Below are positions 14,835 to 23,119 of a stretch of 45,698 nucleotides of DNA, piece by piece; the stretch's first letter is position 1; each line of letters starts with the position of its first letter. The position numbers and the translations under genes were made by a program. Below the pieces are notes generated by a model, which saw only the letters and a program-made list of their open reading frames with translations, was not told where the DNA came from and searched no databases. Source of the stretch: Clostridiales bacterium (lineage in GTDB: Bacteria > Bacillota > Clostridia > Peptostreptococcales > Anaerovoracaceae); contig JAAYHV010000016.1 in assembly GCA_012744355.1 (NCBI GenBank), positions 1 through 45,698 of the forward strand, written 5' to 3'.

Positions 14835-15495
14835 TTTCCTCCTTAAGATGCCTGTTTTCTTCTTTTAAAACTCCTACTTCTTTTTCAAGTTTTCTAATAG
14901 CTTTTCGGATATCTTTTAATTCATTAACAAATGGATCAGGTAAATCTACCTGATCTAGCTCATCTGCACTTTTGTTTTTCTGTCTAACAATTCGCCCTGG
15001 TATTCCTACAACAGTGCAACCATCAGGTATTGGTTTTAGTACTACAGAACCTGAACCTATTTTAACATCATTTCCAACTTTAAAGGGACCAAGGACTTTA
15101 GCTCCTGCGCTGATTACCACATGATTTCCGATGGTTGGGTGACGTTTACCACAATGCTTACCAGTGCCGCCTAAAGTTACGCCTTGGTAAATTGTTACAT
15201 CATCTCCAATTTCGGTAGTTTCTCCGATTACTACTGCCATTCCATGGTCGATAAAGCATCTCTGCCCTATTGTCGCTCCTGGATGAATTTCTACACCTGT
15301 TAAAAATCTTGCTATTTGTGATATTACCCTTGCTATGAACTTTATTTTATGAGTATGCAGAAAATGGGTGATTTTGTGAAATATCAGTGCCCACACACCA
15401 GGGTAGCAGAGCAGAACTTCTAATGCATTTCTAGCAGCTGGATCTCTGTCAACAGCTGCTCTAATATCTCCTCTAACGTCTCTGAAAAACTCCAT
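14818..15495 (-). CDS. cysE: Serine O-acetyltransferase
   Basis: CysE transfers acetyl from acetyl-CoA to serine, the first step of cysteine synthesis. The 225-residue protein has an N-terminal helical domain ([17 protein letters not shown]) and a left-handed beta-helix of hexapeptide repeats: [39 protein letters not shown] and [21 protein letters not shown]. The catalytic histidine lies in [12 protein letters not shown]. The tail after residue 185 is charged and helical ([20 protein letters not shown]), a probable coiled coil beyond the usual length. Placement before cysS matches Firmicutes order. Confidence 0.95.
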   Translation of the reverse strand: MEFFRDVRGDIRAAVDRDPAARNALEVLLCYPGVWALIFHKITHFLHTHKIKFIARVISQIARFLTGVEIHPGATIGQRCFIDHGMAVVIGETTEIGDDVTIYQGVTLGGTGKHCGKRHPTIGNHVVISAGAKVLGPFKVGNDVKIGSGSVVLKPIPDGCTVVGIPGRIVRQKNKSADELDQVDLPDPFVNELKDIRKAIRKLEKEVGVLKEENRHLKEENDENI

Positions 15496-15505
15496 CTATT
15501 CCCCT

Positions 15506-15982
15506 TTATTTCATTCTGATTTCTTTAATTTTTTGTTCTTCCTTTGGCATATCCTGCCTGTCTCTCTTCACATTTACAATTTTATCCGCAATATCCATGC
15601 CTTTGACGATTTTACCAAATCCAGCATATTCTCCATCTAGGTGAGGTGAATCCTCTACCATTACAAAGAACTGGGATCCTGCCGAGTCTGGCATCATAGA
15701 TCTTGCCATTGATAAAACTCCACGGCTATGCTTTAAATCATTTTTAAATCCGTTTGAATTAAATTCGCCTTTAATTGAATGCCCCGGTCCACCTGTTCCA
15801 TTTTTCTTAGGGCAACCTCCCTGAATCATAAATCCTGGAATTACTCTATGAAATATTAATCCGTCATAAAAATTCTTTTCTATTAGCGAAACAAAATTTT
15901 CAACAGTCTTTGGTGCTATATCTTCATACAGTTCACCTTCCATTACGTCGCCGTTTTCCATCTCTATTATAAATTCTTTCAT
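15506..15982 (-). CDS. Peptidyl-prolyl cis-trans isomerase, cyclophilin type
   Basis: This is a small cyclophilin of 158 residues that speeds proline isomerisation during folding. Active-site segments are FHRVIPGFMIQGGCPKKNGTGG (catalytic arginine in FHRV), SAGSQFFVMVEDSPHLDGEYAGFGKIV, and MARSMMPDSAGSQF in place of the usual MAR-----NSGGSQFF text. There is no signal peptide, so it is cytoplasmic. It lies 10 bp upstream of cysE and 16 bp downstream of the Nudix gene, within the same operon. Confidence 0.92.
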   Translation of the reverse strand: MKEFIIEMENGDVMEGELYEDIAPKTVENFVSLIEKNFYDGLIFHRVIPGFMIQGGCPKKNGTGGPGHSIKGEFNSNGFKNDLKHSRGVLSMARSMMPDSAGSQFFVMVEDSPHLDGEYAGFGKIVKGMDIADKIVNVKRDRQDMPKEEQKIKEIRMK

Positions 15983-15998
15983 CCTGTTTTCTCCTTAA

Positions 15999-16448
15999 TT
16001 AATCTCTTATTTTATATGGGTTATAATTTTTATTCTCAAGAACTTCCCAAAGTTCATTTTTCAATTCTTCCGGGTATAATTCTTGGCAATGATTGAGTTC
16101 ATCCTTGGTAAAGTATCTTATTTCTCTTAAAACTTGCTTGTCACTATCAAGCTCGGGATCTTCTCCAAGCTCAGGTTCTCCTGAAACTATTTCTCCAAGC
16201 ATGTAATCAACAAACCTCTGACCTCTTCCGTCATTAACTTCTTGAACATGCCATATCATAGATTTTATATTTATCTCAAGACCAGTTTCTTCATGCACTT
16301 CTCTTTTTCCTGCATCCGCTGAAGTTTCTCCTTCTTCAATAGCGCCTCCTGGCACCAGCCAAATATCTCGCTCCTCGTGGTGTTGCTTCACTAATAATAT
16401 TCTGTTTTTTTCATCGAGTATTACCACTCTAACTCCGCCTACCCACAT
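15999..16448 (-). CDS. Nudix hydrolase
   Basis: This 149-residue Nudix pyrophosphohydrolase hydrolyses a nucleoside diphosphate linked to another moiety; the substrate is not predictable. The Nudix box is complete at residues 35-57: G35, E41, then REVHEETGL at 49-57, matching GX5EX7REUXEEXGU. The preceding DIWLVPGG is typical. The ATG overlaps the end of the second chromate-transporter gene by 10 bp, with a GGAGG further upstream. There is no sign of a fused second domain. Confidence 0.9.
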   Translation of the reverse strand: MWVGGVRVVILDEKNRILLVKQHHEERDIWLVPGGAIEEGETSADAGKREVHEETGLEINIKSMIWHVQEVNDGRGQRFVDYMLGEIVSGEPELGEDPELDSDKQVLREIRYFTKDELNHCQELYPEELKNELWEVLENKNYNPYKIRD

Positions 16449-16975
16449 ACTATAACCCCTATTCCTCCCATTATAGCAAATACTAAAATGGGGCTAAGTT
16501 TTAACTTTCCTACCACGAACACCGAAGTAGCACACATCACTATAGGTATCCACTGCGGTGTATAATCTAAAATAAATGTAGATTCTCCCATGATAATCGC
16601 AGCTACTGCTATCATAGCCACTGTAGCAGGTCTGACTCCTTTAAAAATACCCTTAACTAGAGCGCTTTCTCTAAATCTTTTAACAAATTCAAATACTATA
16701 TTTACTAAAACAAATGCTGGTATCGCTACGCCAAGTGTTGCTACAAACGCACCTGCTATTCCTGATACGCTAAATCCTACATATGTTGCAGCATTGACAG
16801 CTATGGGGCCTGGTGTTATTTGAGAAACGGCCACTAAGTCTGCAAACTCTTCCTGTGTCATTAAATTAAAATAGCTTATTCCCTGAAACATCAAAGGCAG
16901 CATGGCCATGCCACCACCAAAACCAAATAATCCTATTCGAGAAAATATCAAAAACAGCTTAAGGTAAATTGTCAT
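16439..16975 (-). CDS. Chromate transporter family protein, half-size subunit B
   Basis: This is a 178-residue membrane protein of the chromate transporter (ChrA/CHR) family, half-size type. The family motif FGGGMAMLPLMFQ lies at residues 18-30, and the signature SQITPGPIAVNAATYVGF at 51-68. Five to six hydrophobic helices follow. It overlaps the preceding half-size gene by 4 bp (ATGA), so the two most likely assemble as a heterodimer. The true substrate in anaerobes may not be chromate; the family name is all that can be supported. Confidence 0.88.
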   Translation of the reverse strand: MTIYLKLFLIFSRIGLFGFGGGMAMLPLMFQGISYFNLMTQEEFADLVAVSQITPGPIAVNAATYVGFSVSGIAGAFVATLGVAIPAFVLVNIVFEFVKRFRESALVKGIFKGVRPATVAMIAVAAIIMGESTFILDYTPQWIPIVMCATSVFVVGKLKLSPILVFAIMGGIGVIVCG

Positions 16976-17538
16976 TTTACTTTACCTCTTTCTGATATTT
17001 TTATATAGGCTACTCCTATCAATGACGTTGTTATGACCACATATATGACATTTACATTAAATATCCATATTGCGACAAAGGATGCGATTCCAATAATCCA
17101 GGACATGACATCGTTAAAAATACCTTTTCCTATTTTTATTACAGCCCAAATTATCATGCCTACCGCAGCAGCTTTTAAACCTATAAAAGCACCATTTACA
17201 TAAGTATTATCTCTGATATCACTTAATATTGTTGCAATGAGAATTATAGCTATGAAAGATGGAATTATTACGCCAATAGTAGCCACGATCGATCCCCGAA
17301 GGCCTTTTTTAAATCGACCGACGTAAGTAGCCATGTTTATGGCAATAACTCCTGGAAGACTTTGACTGATTGCTATACAATCAGTAGCTTCATCCAGGGT
17401 AAGCCACTTCTTTTTTCTTACAACTATATCTTCTAAAATTGGAATCATGGCCATGCCTCCACCTATAGTGAATAATCCCAATTTGAAAAATGTTATAAAC
17501 AAGTCTATGTATATATTTAAATCTTTTTTATTTTTCAT
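16972..17538 (-). CDS. Chromate transporter family protein, half-size subunit A
   Basis: This is the first of two tandem half-size CHR-family membrane proteins (188 residues). The signature GLFTIGGGMAMIPILE is at residues 19-34, and SQSLPGVIAINMATYVG at 73-89, which parallels the partner's SQITPGPIAVNAATYVG. The ATG overlaps the end of proS by 11 bp (ATGAAAAATAA), the same coupling pattern as yacL-ispDF. Two short subunits in tandem are a known arrangement in which each half is inverted relative to the other. Confidence 0.88.
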   Translation of the reverse strand: MKNKKDLNIYIDLFITFFKLGLFTIGGGMAMIPILEDIVVRKKKWLTLDEATDCIAISQSLPGVIAINMATYVGRFKKGLRGSIVATIGVIIPSFIAIILIATILSDIRDNTYVNGAFIGLKAAAVGMIIWAVIKIGKGIFNDVMSWIIGIASFVAIWIFNVNVIYVVITTSLIGVAYIKISERGKVK

Positions 17539-19255
17539 CGCTTACTATTTTTATTGCTTTGCTTATCGCTTCATCTACAGACACTTCTATTTTATCGTCT
17601 TCTCTTCTTAGTTTATATTCAACTATGTCTTCTACTGCTAATTTTCCGACAGTTATTCTAACTGGAATACCAAGCAAATCAGCGTCTTTAAACTTAACTC
17701 CAGGTCTTTCTTTTCTATCATCTAATATCACTTCAACGCCAGCTTTAATAAGAGTGTCATATATCTTATCTGCTACTAAAGCCTGAATTTCATCATTTGG
17801 TTTTACAAGGGTAATTATTACGTGATAAGGCGCTACTGCCATCGGCCATATAATACCGTTATCATCGTGGTGCTGCTCTACAACCGCAGCTAAAGTTCTT
17901 GTAACTCCTATTCCGTAGCAACCCATTACAATTGGATGATCCTTTTGATTTTCATCTTTATACATCGCACCCATTGATTCAGAATACTTAGTTCCAAGTT
18001 TGAATACTTGCCCTACTTCTATTCCTCTGGCATGTTTAACCGGTTTCCCACATTCTGGACAAGGATCGCCTTCTCTTAATGTCTTAATATCAGTTATTAT
18101 ATCTCCTTCATAATCTCTTCCGTAATTTACGTTAATCATATGATAATCTTTTTCATTAGCGCCTGCGCATAAATTTTTAAGTTGAACAAGCTCACTATCA
18201 ACTACTATCTTGCAATTTGTAAGTCCCATAGGTCCTGTAAATCCTCCAACACAACCTGTCTCATATCCCATTTCCTCTTCATCTGCAAACTCTATCGTAT
18301 GTTCTGGTACATCAAGTGCATTAATGAGCTTTACCATATTTAAAGTTCTATCGCCTCTAACAAATGCCGCTACATAACTGTCTACATCGCCTTCATTGTC
18401 GTAAGTAACAAATAAAAGTGCTTTTATTGTTCTGTTTTTATCAATCTTAAGATAATCAGCAACTGCCTCTATAGTTTTTGTTCCTGGTGTAGACACTTTT
18501 TCAAGTGTTAACATTTCCTCATTTTCCGGCTTTGCATCGATGCATTCAGCTCTTTCTACAGTCGCTGCCATATCACAATTTTCACAGTATGCAATTTCAC
18601 TTTCTCCAACTTCTGATATAGCTGTAAATTCGTGAGAGTTGCTTCCTCCTATAGCTCCCGTATCTGCTTCTACAGGTCTAAAATCAAGAGCGCATCTTGT
18701 AAATATTCTTTCATAAGCATCATACATTTCATTATAGCTTTTATCTAACCCTTCAAAATCTGCGTCAAATGAATAGGCATCTTTCATTATAAATTCTCTG
18801 CTTCTCATAAGCCCGAATCTAGGTCTAGCTTCATCTCTATATTTTGTTTGAATCTGATATAGATTCATCGGTAATTGGCGGTATGATGACACATCTGTTC
18901 TCACTATGTCCGTAAAGATTTCTTCATGAGTTGGCCCAAGACAAAAATCTCTACCGTTTCTATCTTTAAGTCTCCAAAGTTCTGGTCCGTATGCATACCA
19001 TCTGCCGGATTCTTGCCATATTTCAGCAGGCTGAATAGCAGACATGTGAATTTCTTGTCCGCCAGCATTATCCATTTCTTCTCTTATAATATTTTCAATT
19101 TTCCTTGCAGCTTTCCATCCAAGTGGCATAAATCCGTAAACTCCAGAAACAAGTTTTCTAATCATTCCGGATCTAACGAGTAGAATATGACTGGCAATTT
19201 CTGCTTCGTTTGGTACCTCTCTTAAAGTTTTTAAATGCATTTTCGATAATCTCAT
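17528..19255 (-). CDS. proS: Prolyl-tRNA synthetase, bacterial type with insertion domain
   Basis: ProS charges tRNA-Pro. The 575-residue class II enzyme opens with HLKTLREVPNEAEIASH, the usual bacterial N-terminus. Motif 2 is in YRDEARPRFGLMRSREFIMKDAYSF, and motif 3 lies in CYGIGVTRTLAAVVEQHHD near residue 440. The editing (INS) domain sits between motifs 2 and 3 (about residues 225-400) and includes KALLFVTYDNEG and the GCVGGFTGPMGL loop. The anticodon domain ends the protein (DDRKERPGVKFKDADLLGIP). It occupies the position of gltX in the Bacillus array. No T-box leader was found upstream. Confidence 0.96.
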   Translation of the reverse strand: MRLSKMHLKTLREVPNEAEIASHILLVRSGMIRKLVSGVYGFMPLGWKAARKIENIIREEMDNAGGQEIHMSAIQPAEIWQESGRWYAYGPELWRLKDRNGRDFCLGPTHEEIFTDIVRTDVSSYRQLPMNLYQIQTKYRDEARPRFGLMRSREFIMKDAYSFDADFEGLDKSYNEMYDAYERIFTRCALDFRPVEADTGAIGGSNSHEFTAISEVGESEIAYCENCDMAATVERAECIDAKPENEEMLTLEKVSTPGTKTIEAVADYLKIDKNRTIKALLFVTYDNEGDVDSYVAAFVRGDRTLNMVKLINALDVPEHTIEFADEEEMGYETGCVGGFTGPMGLTNCKIVVDSELVQLKNLCAGANEKDYHMINVNYGRDYEGDIITDIKTLREGDPCPECGKPVKHARGIEVGQVFKLGTKYSESMGAMYKDENQKDHPIVMGCYGIGVTRTLAAVVEQHHDDNGIIWPMAVAPYHVIITLVKPNDEIQALVADKIYDTLIKAGVEVILDDRKERPGVKFKDADLLGIPVRITVGKLAVEDIVEYKLRREDDKIEVSVDEAISKAIKIVSDEK

Positions 19256-19277
19256 CAGGCTTTTCTCCTCAATATAT

Positions 19278-20462
19278 TTATTTAATAATAGTGCACGTAG
19301 CCAGTGCAGCTATTCCCTCTTTATTTCCAATAAAGCCTAAACCTTCTGTAGTAGTTGCCTTTATATTTACAGAATCTTCTGAAATGTCCAAAGCTTTGGC
19401 TATATTAGTTTCCATATCATCTATATAATTCATAAGTTTAGGTTTTTCTGCGACTATAGTTATATCCACATTAACTATTCTTTGGTAATCAGCCATTTCT
19501 TTGACGGATGCGAGTAATTTCATGCTATCAGCATTTTTATAATTATCGTCGTTATCAGGAAAATGTCTACCTATATCTCCCATACCCATCGCTCCAAGTA
19601 TTGAGTCCATAAGTGCATGGGCAGCAACATCAGCATCTGAATGTCCAAAAAGCCCCAAATCATATGGTATTTCTACTCCGCACAGTATGAGCTTCCTTCC
19701 TTCAACTAGCCGGTGCACATCAAATCCATTACCAACTACTGTCTCCCCTGGCAAATCTTCTTTTCTGGTTATCTTTATGTTGTCATGCTTTCCCTTAACC
19801 ATAATCGGATTAACTCCTAACATATCCACAAGCATGCTATCATCTGTTCCAACTATGCCCTTTTCATCGGCATTTTTTAAGGCTTTTTCAATGATTTTTT
19901 TCTGAAATGTCTGTGGAGTTTGAACATTGTAAACAAGTTTTCTTGGCAATGTCTCACTACGCATTATAGGACAATTCCCTTTAGATTTCAAGCTTTTCTG
20001 TGAAATAATCCTCATCGTATCAGTTGCTTCTACAACAGTTACCGCGGCTTTATGTTTTTTTGCAGTCTCTATATTTTCATCTATTACATCTATAGTGATA
20101 TTAGGCCTTGCCCCGTCGTGAATAATGACTATCCATTCATCAATTGCATCTTCCATATTGCTTATATAATCAAGACCGTTTTTTACTGATTCTTGTCTGG
20201 ATTCACCACCTATAGTTACACCGATAGGCTTAGTAGAATAACTACTAAGCCTATCAAATATTGCATCAAATTCTTTTTTATTTTGCTCTGGTATAACAAC
20301 TACTACACCATCGACTTTTTCCGACATTAAAAACGGAACGATCGCATGCTCTAATACAGTTTTCCCTTTATATGGTAAAAACTGTTTTGGCACCTTGCTT
20401 CCCACTCTAGTGCCGGCGCCACCTGCAACTATAACCGCAATAGTCTTTAGTCTATTTTTCAT
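19278..20462 (-). CDS. ispDF: Bifunctional IspD-IspF fusion of the MEP isoprenoid pathway
   Basis: This protein carries out two non-consecutive MEP-pathway steps: CTP transfer to methylerythritol phosphate (IspD) and cyclisation to MEcPP (IspF). Residues 1-235 are IspD, with the CTP-binding [19 protein letters not shown] (12-30) and [13 protein letters not shown]. Residues about 243-394 are IspF, with metal ligands D248 and H250 in GFDVHRL, H283 in AAHALMD, and FGHSDADV and GDIGRHFPD. The total length (394) fits a full fusion. It overlaps yacL by 11 bp. Fusions are known in several bacterial groups; Bacillus has two separate adjacent genes. Confidence 0.95.
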   Translation of the reverse strand: MKNRLKTIAVIVAGGAGTRVGSKVPKQFLPYKGKTVLEHAIVPFLMSEKVDGVVVVIPEQNKKEFDAIFDRLSSYSTKPIGVTIGGESRQESVKNGLDYISNMEDAIDEWIVIIHDGARPNITIDVIDENIETAKKHKAAVTVVEATDTMRIISQKSLKSKGNCPIMRSETLPRKLVYNVQTPQTFQKKIIEKALKNADEKGIVGTDDSMLVDMLGVNPIMVKGKHDNIKITRKEDLPGETVVGNGFDVHRLVEGRKLILCGVEIPYDLGLFGHSDADVAAHALMDSILGAMGMGDIGRHFPDNDDNYKNADSMKLLASVKEMADYQRIVNVDITIVAEKPKLMNYIDDMETNIAKALDISEDSVNIKATTTEGLGFIGNKEGIAALATCTIIK

Positions 20463-21576
20463 CCAGTTTCAACTTCCCGAATATCATCCTGCCTGCTGAA
20501 GTCTGGAAAACGCTAGTAACTAAAATACCTGTTGTTTCGCCTATTTTCCTTTTACCATCTTCAACTACTATCATTGTACCGTCGTCTAGATATGCAACCG
20601 CTTGGCTACTATCCTTACCTTCCTTAACAAGAGTTACTACCATGCTTTCGCCGGGCAGAACTATGGGTTTAAGTGTGTTCGCAAGTTCATTAATATTAAG
20701 GACTGGAACTTCATTAATACCTGCTACCTTGTTTAGGTTAAAATCATTTGTAACTACTTTACCGCCTATTATTTGGGCTAGCTTAAGTAATTTTACATCG
20801 ACTTCTGGAATTTCTTTTATTGCTTTTTCTTTATCTGTATTGTATATATCTATGCCGTAATCCGTCTGTATTTTTTTCAATATATCAAGTCCTCTTCTTC
20901 CTCTAGTTCTTTTTAATGAATCAGAAGAGTCTGCTATATGCCTAAGTTCAACAAGCACAAATTCCGGAATAACTATAGGTCCTTCCAAAAAACCCGTTTT
21001 TAGTATTTCAACTATACGTCCATCAATTATTACGCTAGTGTCTAATATCTTCGGAGCTCCTTCCTGCCTTTTTTTACCGACATGGTTTGTGCTTTCACCT
21101 TGTCCACGTTTACCTGATACGTCGCTTAGTGCACCACCGATAATTTCTCTTCCCTTGTTAGTGGCTATTACTATGCCTAGGTATCCAAATAATGCATAAA
21201 GAACTATTGTTATAAGTACATACCAAGCTCCACCAATTACACTTCTGTAAATCATCGATATCAAAAGAGCTATAACGATTCCTGTGACAAATCCGATTAC
21301 TCCTGCAATTATGTCGTTTGCAGATACTTCTCTCAGATCCTCCCCGATGTTGTCTGCTGTCTTTGCACCTTGTCTGCTTATCATAGGAGTCAGCCTAAAA
21401 AATATAAGTCCAAATATAAATATAATAATTGCTGCAGCCCCAATACTTTCAGTTTGTGAAAATACTTCTTTGCCATCGACTACAATAAAGAGCCAACTAG
21501 ATAATAAATAATATACGGCAAATCCTACTAAACATCCAACAAGTGTAAAAACAAATCTTAAAATCTTTTTTAACAT
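20452..21576 (-). CDS. YacL-like membrane protein with PIN and TRAM domains
   Basis: This 374-residue protein resembles Bacillus YacL. Four hydrophobic helices occupy residues about 5-35, 45-62, 90-112 and 118-140. A PIN-type nuclease domain follows (about 175-290), beginning [17 protein letters not shown] and containing the acidic residues of [17 protein letters not shown] domain ends the protein (about 300-370), with [32 protein letters not shown]. Its target RNA is unknown, although a membrane-held RNA-processing role is often suggested. It follows its own promoter (21614-21642) and begins the ispDF-proS operon, as yacL does in Bacillus. Confidence 0.9.
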   Translation of the reverse strand: MLKKILRFVFTLVGCLVGFAVYYLLSSWLFIVVDGKEVFSQTESIGAAAIIIFIFGLIFFRLTPMISRQGAKTADNIGEDLREVSANDIIAGVIGFVTGIVIALLISMIYRSVIGGAWYVLITIVLYALFGYLGIVIATNKGREIIGGALSDVSGKRGQGESTNHVGKKRQEGAPKILDTSVIIDGRIVEILKTGFLEGPIVIPEFVLVELRHIADSSDSLKRTRGRRGLDILKKIQTDYGIDIYNTDKEKAIKEIPEVDVKLLKLAQIIGGKVVTNDFNLNKVAGINEVPVLNINELANTLKPIVLPGESMVVTLVKEGKDSSQAVAYLDDGTMIVVEDGKRKIGETTGILVTSVFQTSAGRMIFGKLKLDEK

Positions 21577-21613
21577 CCATACACCTCCTTTCCCTATTTT
21601 ATTGTTAATAAAT

Positions 21614-21642
21614 AATATAACCTATTAGTGATACTAGGTCAA
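21614..21642 (-). promoter_or_regulatory. Promoter of the yacL-ispDF-proS operon, inside a palindrome
   Basis: On the minus strand TTGACC (plus 21637-21642), a 17-bp spacer and TATATT (plus 21614-21619) form a strong sigma-A promoter 31-38 bp before the yacL start. A 9-bp inverted repeat (AATATAACC at 21614-21622, GGTTATATT at 21653-21661) has one arm over the -10 box. It could be an operator, or simply the end-of-carD transcript hairpin. Confidence 0.7.
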
Positions 21643-21669
21643 CCACCAATATGGTTATATTATACTTTA

Positions 21670-22143
21670 TTAAATTGCTTCTTCTACTAGTTTATCAGTT
21701 TCCTCTAAGGAATTACCACCTGCTAAAATTATCTCACTTTCCAATATTTGTTTTGCATTGTTAAGTAATTTTTTTTCACCAGTAGAAAGCTTTTTTATTC
21801 TATCGTTTCTGACAAGATCTCTTACGACTCCAGCCACGATAAAAATATCGCCTGTTTTTAATTTCTCATTATTTTCTCTGTAACGTCTATTCCAATTATC
21901 AGACATATCCGAAGATTCTTCGTTTAGAATTTCATAAACCTTCTCAATGTCATCTTTATCAATAATCCGTCTAACTCCAATTTTTTTGCAGTTATCCACA
22001 GGTATCATCACGTCCATCTTGCTATACGGCAATAATAAACAATAATACTCGCGAATTTCACCCAATACTTCTTTTTCTTCTATACTCAGTATCGTCCCTG
22101 CTCCATGCATTGGATATGAAATGTTATCTCCTATATCAAACAT
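21670..22143 (-). CDS. carD: CarD/CdnL family RNA-polymerase-binding regulator
   Basis: CarD-family proteins bind the RNA polymerase beta subunit and stabilise open complexes at rRNA and other promoters. I place the start at the ATG at 22143 (FDIGDNISYPMHGAG), because GAGGAGGT lies 4 nt upstream; a longer version (ATG at 22167) has no such site. The product has 157 residues. The N-terminal Tudor-like RNA-polymerase-interaction domain covers about residues 1-60, and the C-terminal helical domain follows (WNRRYRENNEKLKTGDIFIVAGVVRDL). It stands upstream of yacL, a common clostridial arrangement. A possible promoter is at 22169-22195. Confidence 0.93.
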   Translation of the reverse strand: MFDIGDNISYPMHGAGTILSIEEKEVLGEIREYYCLLLPYSKMDVMIPVDNCKKIGVRRIIDKDDIEKVYEILNEESSDMSDNWNRRYRENNEKLKTGDIFIVAGVVRDLVRNDRIKKLSTGEKKLLNNAKQILESEIILAGGNSLEETDKLVEEAI

Positions 22144-22168
22144 CTTTACCTCCTCATAATACCCCATA

Positions 22169-22195
22169 AGTATAGTATACTCTAAATCCTGTCAA
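22169..22195 (-). promoter_or_regulatory. Possible carD promoter
   Basis: On the minus strand a perfect TTGACA (plus 22190-22195) is followed at 15 bp by TATACT (plus 22169-22174). The spacer is 2 bp short of ideal. The next gene upstream on this strand is radA, several kilobases away beyond an opposite-strand island, so a local promoter is expected. Confidence 0.45.
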
Positions 22196-22283
22196 TTTGC
22201 AATAAAAAAAACTTATTCTATCATAAATCCATATCCATTGTCAACTATTATTTTCACAACATGTTCATATAAGTCTATCTTCT

Positions 22284-22311
22284 TTGTATTTCTCCTATAC
22301 TATGGTATAAT
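22284..22311 (+). promoter_or_regulatory. Possible promoter of the first two-component system
   Basis: TTGTAT (22284-22289), 16 bp, then a perfect TATAAT (22306-22311). The -35 match is weak (three of six). It would start transcription near 22318 and leave a leader of about 120 nt that contains the inverted repeat at 22328-22385. Confidence 0.4.
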
Positions 22312-22327
22312 TATATAGTAATTATGT

Positions 22328-22385
22328 GATACCTATTCATAAAATATATGTAATTTTCATAAAAACTACACAAGTAATAGGTATC
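22328..22385 (+). repeat. Perfect 10-bp inverted repeat in two-component-system leader
   Basis: GATACCTATT (22328-22337) and AATAGGTATC (22376-22385) are exact inverted copies separated by 38 AT-rich bases. They lie 54-111 bp before the response-regulator start. This may be an autoregulatory binding site or a long-range hairpin that encloses the leader; there is no T-run after it. Confidence 0.5.
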
Positions 22386-22438
22386 CTAATAGTATAAATC
22401 AACAAAACAAACTAATTAGAGAAAGTGAAGGTGATTAA

Positions 22439-23119
22439 ATGTACAACCTTTTAGTAGTAGATGATGAACCCAAAATCAGAGAAGTTATAAAAGAATATGC
22501 GGATTTTAGTGGTTATAGCGTAACTGAGGCTGCTGATGGTATGAGTGCAATCGGTCTTTGCAAATTAAACGATTATGACTTAATTATCATGGATATTATG
22601 ATGCCTAAGCTAGACGGCTATAGTGCAGTTAAAGAAATTAAGAAAATTAAAGACATTCCTGTTATTATGCTATCGGCTAGAGGTGAGGAATACGATAAAT
22701 TATTTGGTTTTGAATTGGGTATTGATGACTACGTTGTTAAACCGTTCAGTCCAAAAGAACTTATGGCTCGCGCAAATGCAATATTGACCAGAAAACAGAA
22801 TGCGTCAAAACTTCAGAATGCAGTTATGACTTTTGACGGCTTAGAAGTAAATTTTGCCGCTAGAACCGTTTCTGTAGATGGTGAAAGAGTTGATCTGACA
22901 CCTAAGGAATATGAACTATTATTTTACTTAATTCAAAATAAAAATATAGCACTTTCAAGAGATAAACTATTATCAGATATCTGGGGCTATGATTTCTTTG
23001 GTGACGACAGAACTATTGACACACATATTAAGAACTTAAGGAACAATCTTGGACCTTATAGAAACTTTATAGTTACACTTAGAGGGGTAGGTTATAAGTT
23101 CGAATATGAAGAAAAGTAA
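22439..23119 (+). CDS. OmpR/PhoB-family response regulator
   Basis: This is a DNA-binding response regulator of 226 residues. The receiver domain (1-118) has the acidic pocket VVDDEP, the phosphoacceptor D52 in LIIMDIMMPKLDGY, the switch residue S in VIMLSARGEE and K in DDYVVKPFSPKEL. The winged-helix domain (about 130-226) carries VDLTPKEYELLFYLIQ and DDRTIDTHIKNLRNNLG, the recognition helix. The histidine kinase gene overlaps it by 14 bp, so they form one pair. It is the first gene of the plus-strand island between carD and radA. The regulon is unknown. Confidence 0.94.
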   Translation: MYNLLVVDDEPKIREVIKEYADFSGYSVTEAADGMSAIGLCKLNDYDLIIMDIMMPKLDGYSAVKEIKKIKDIPVIMLSARGEEYDKLFGFELGIDDYVVKPFSPKELMARANAILTRKQNASKLQNAVMTFDGLEVNFAARTVSVDGERVDLTPKEYELLFYLIQNKNIALSRDKLLSDIWGYDFFGDDRTIDTHIKNLRNNLGPYRNFIVTLRGVGYKFEYEEK

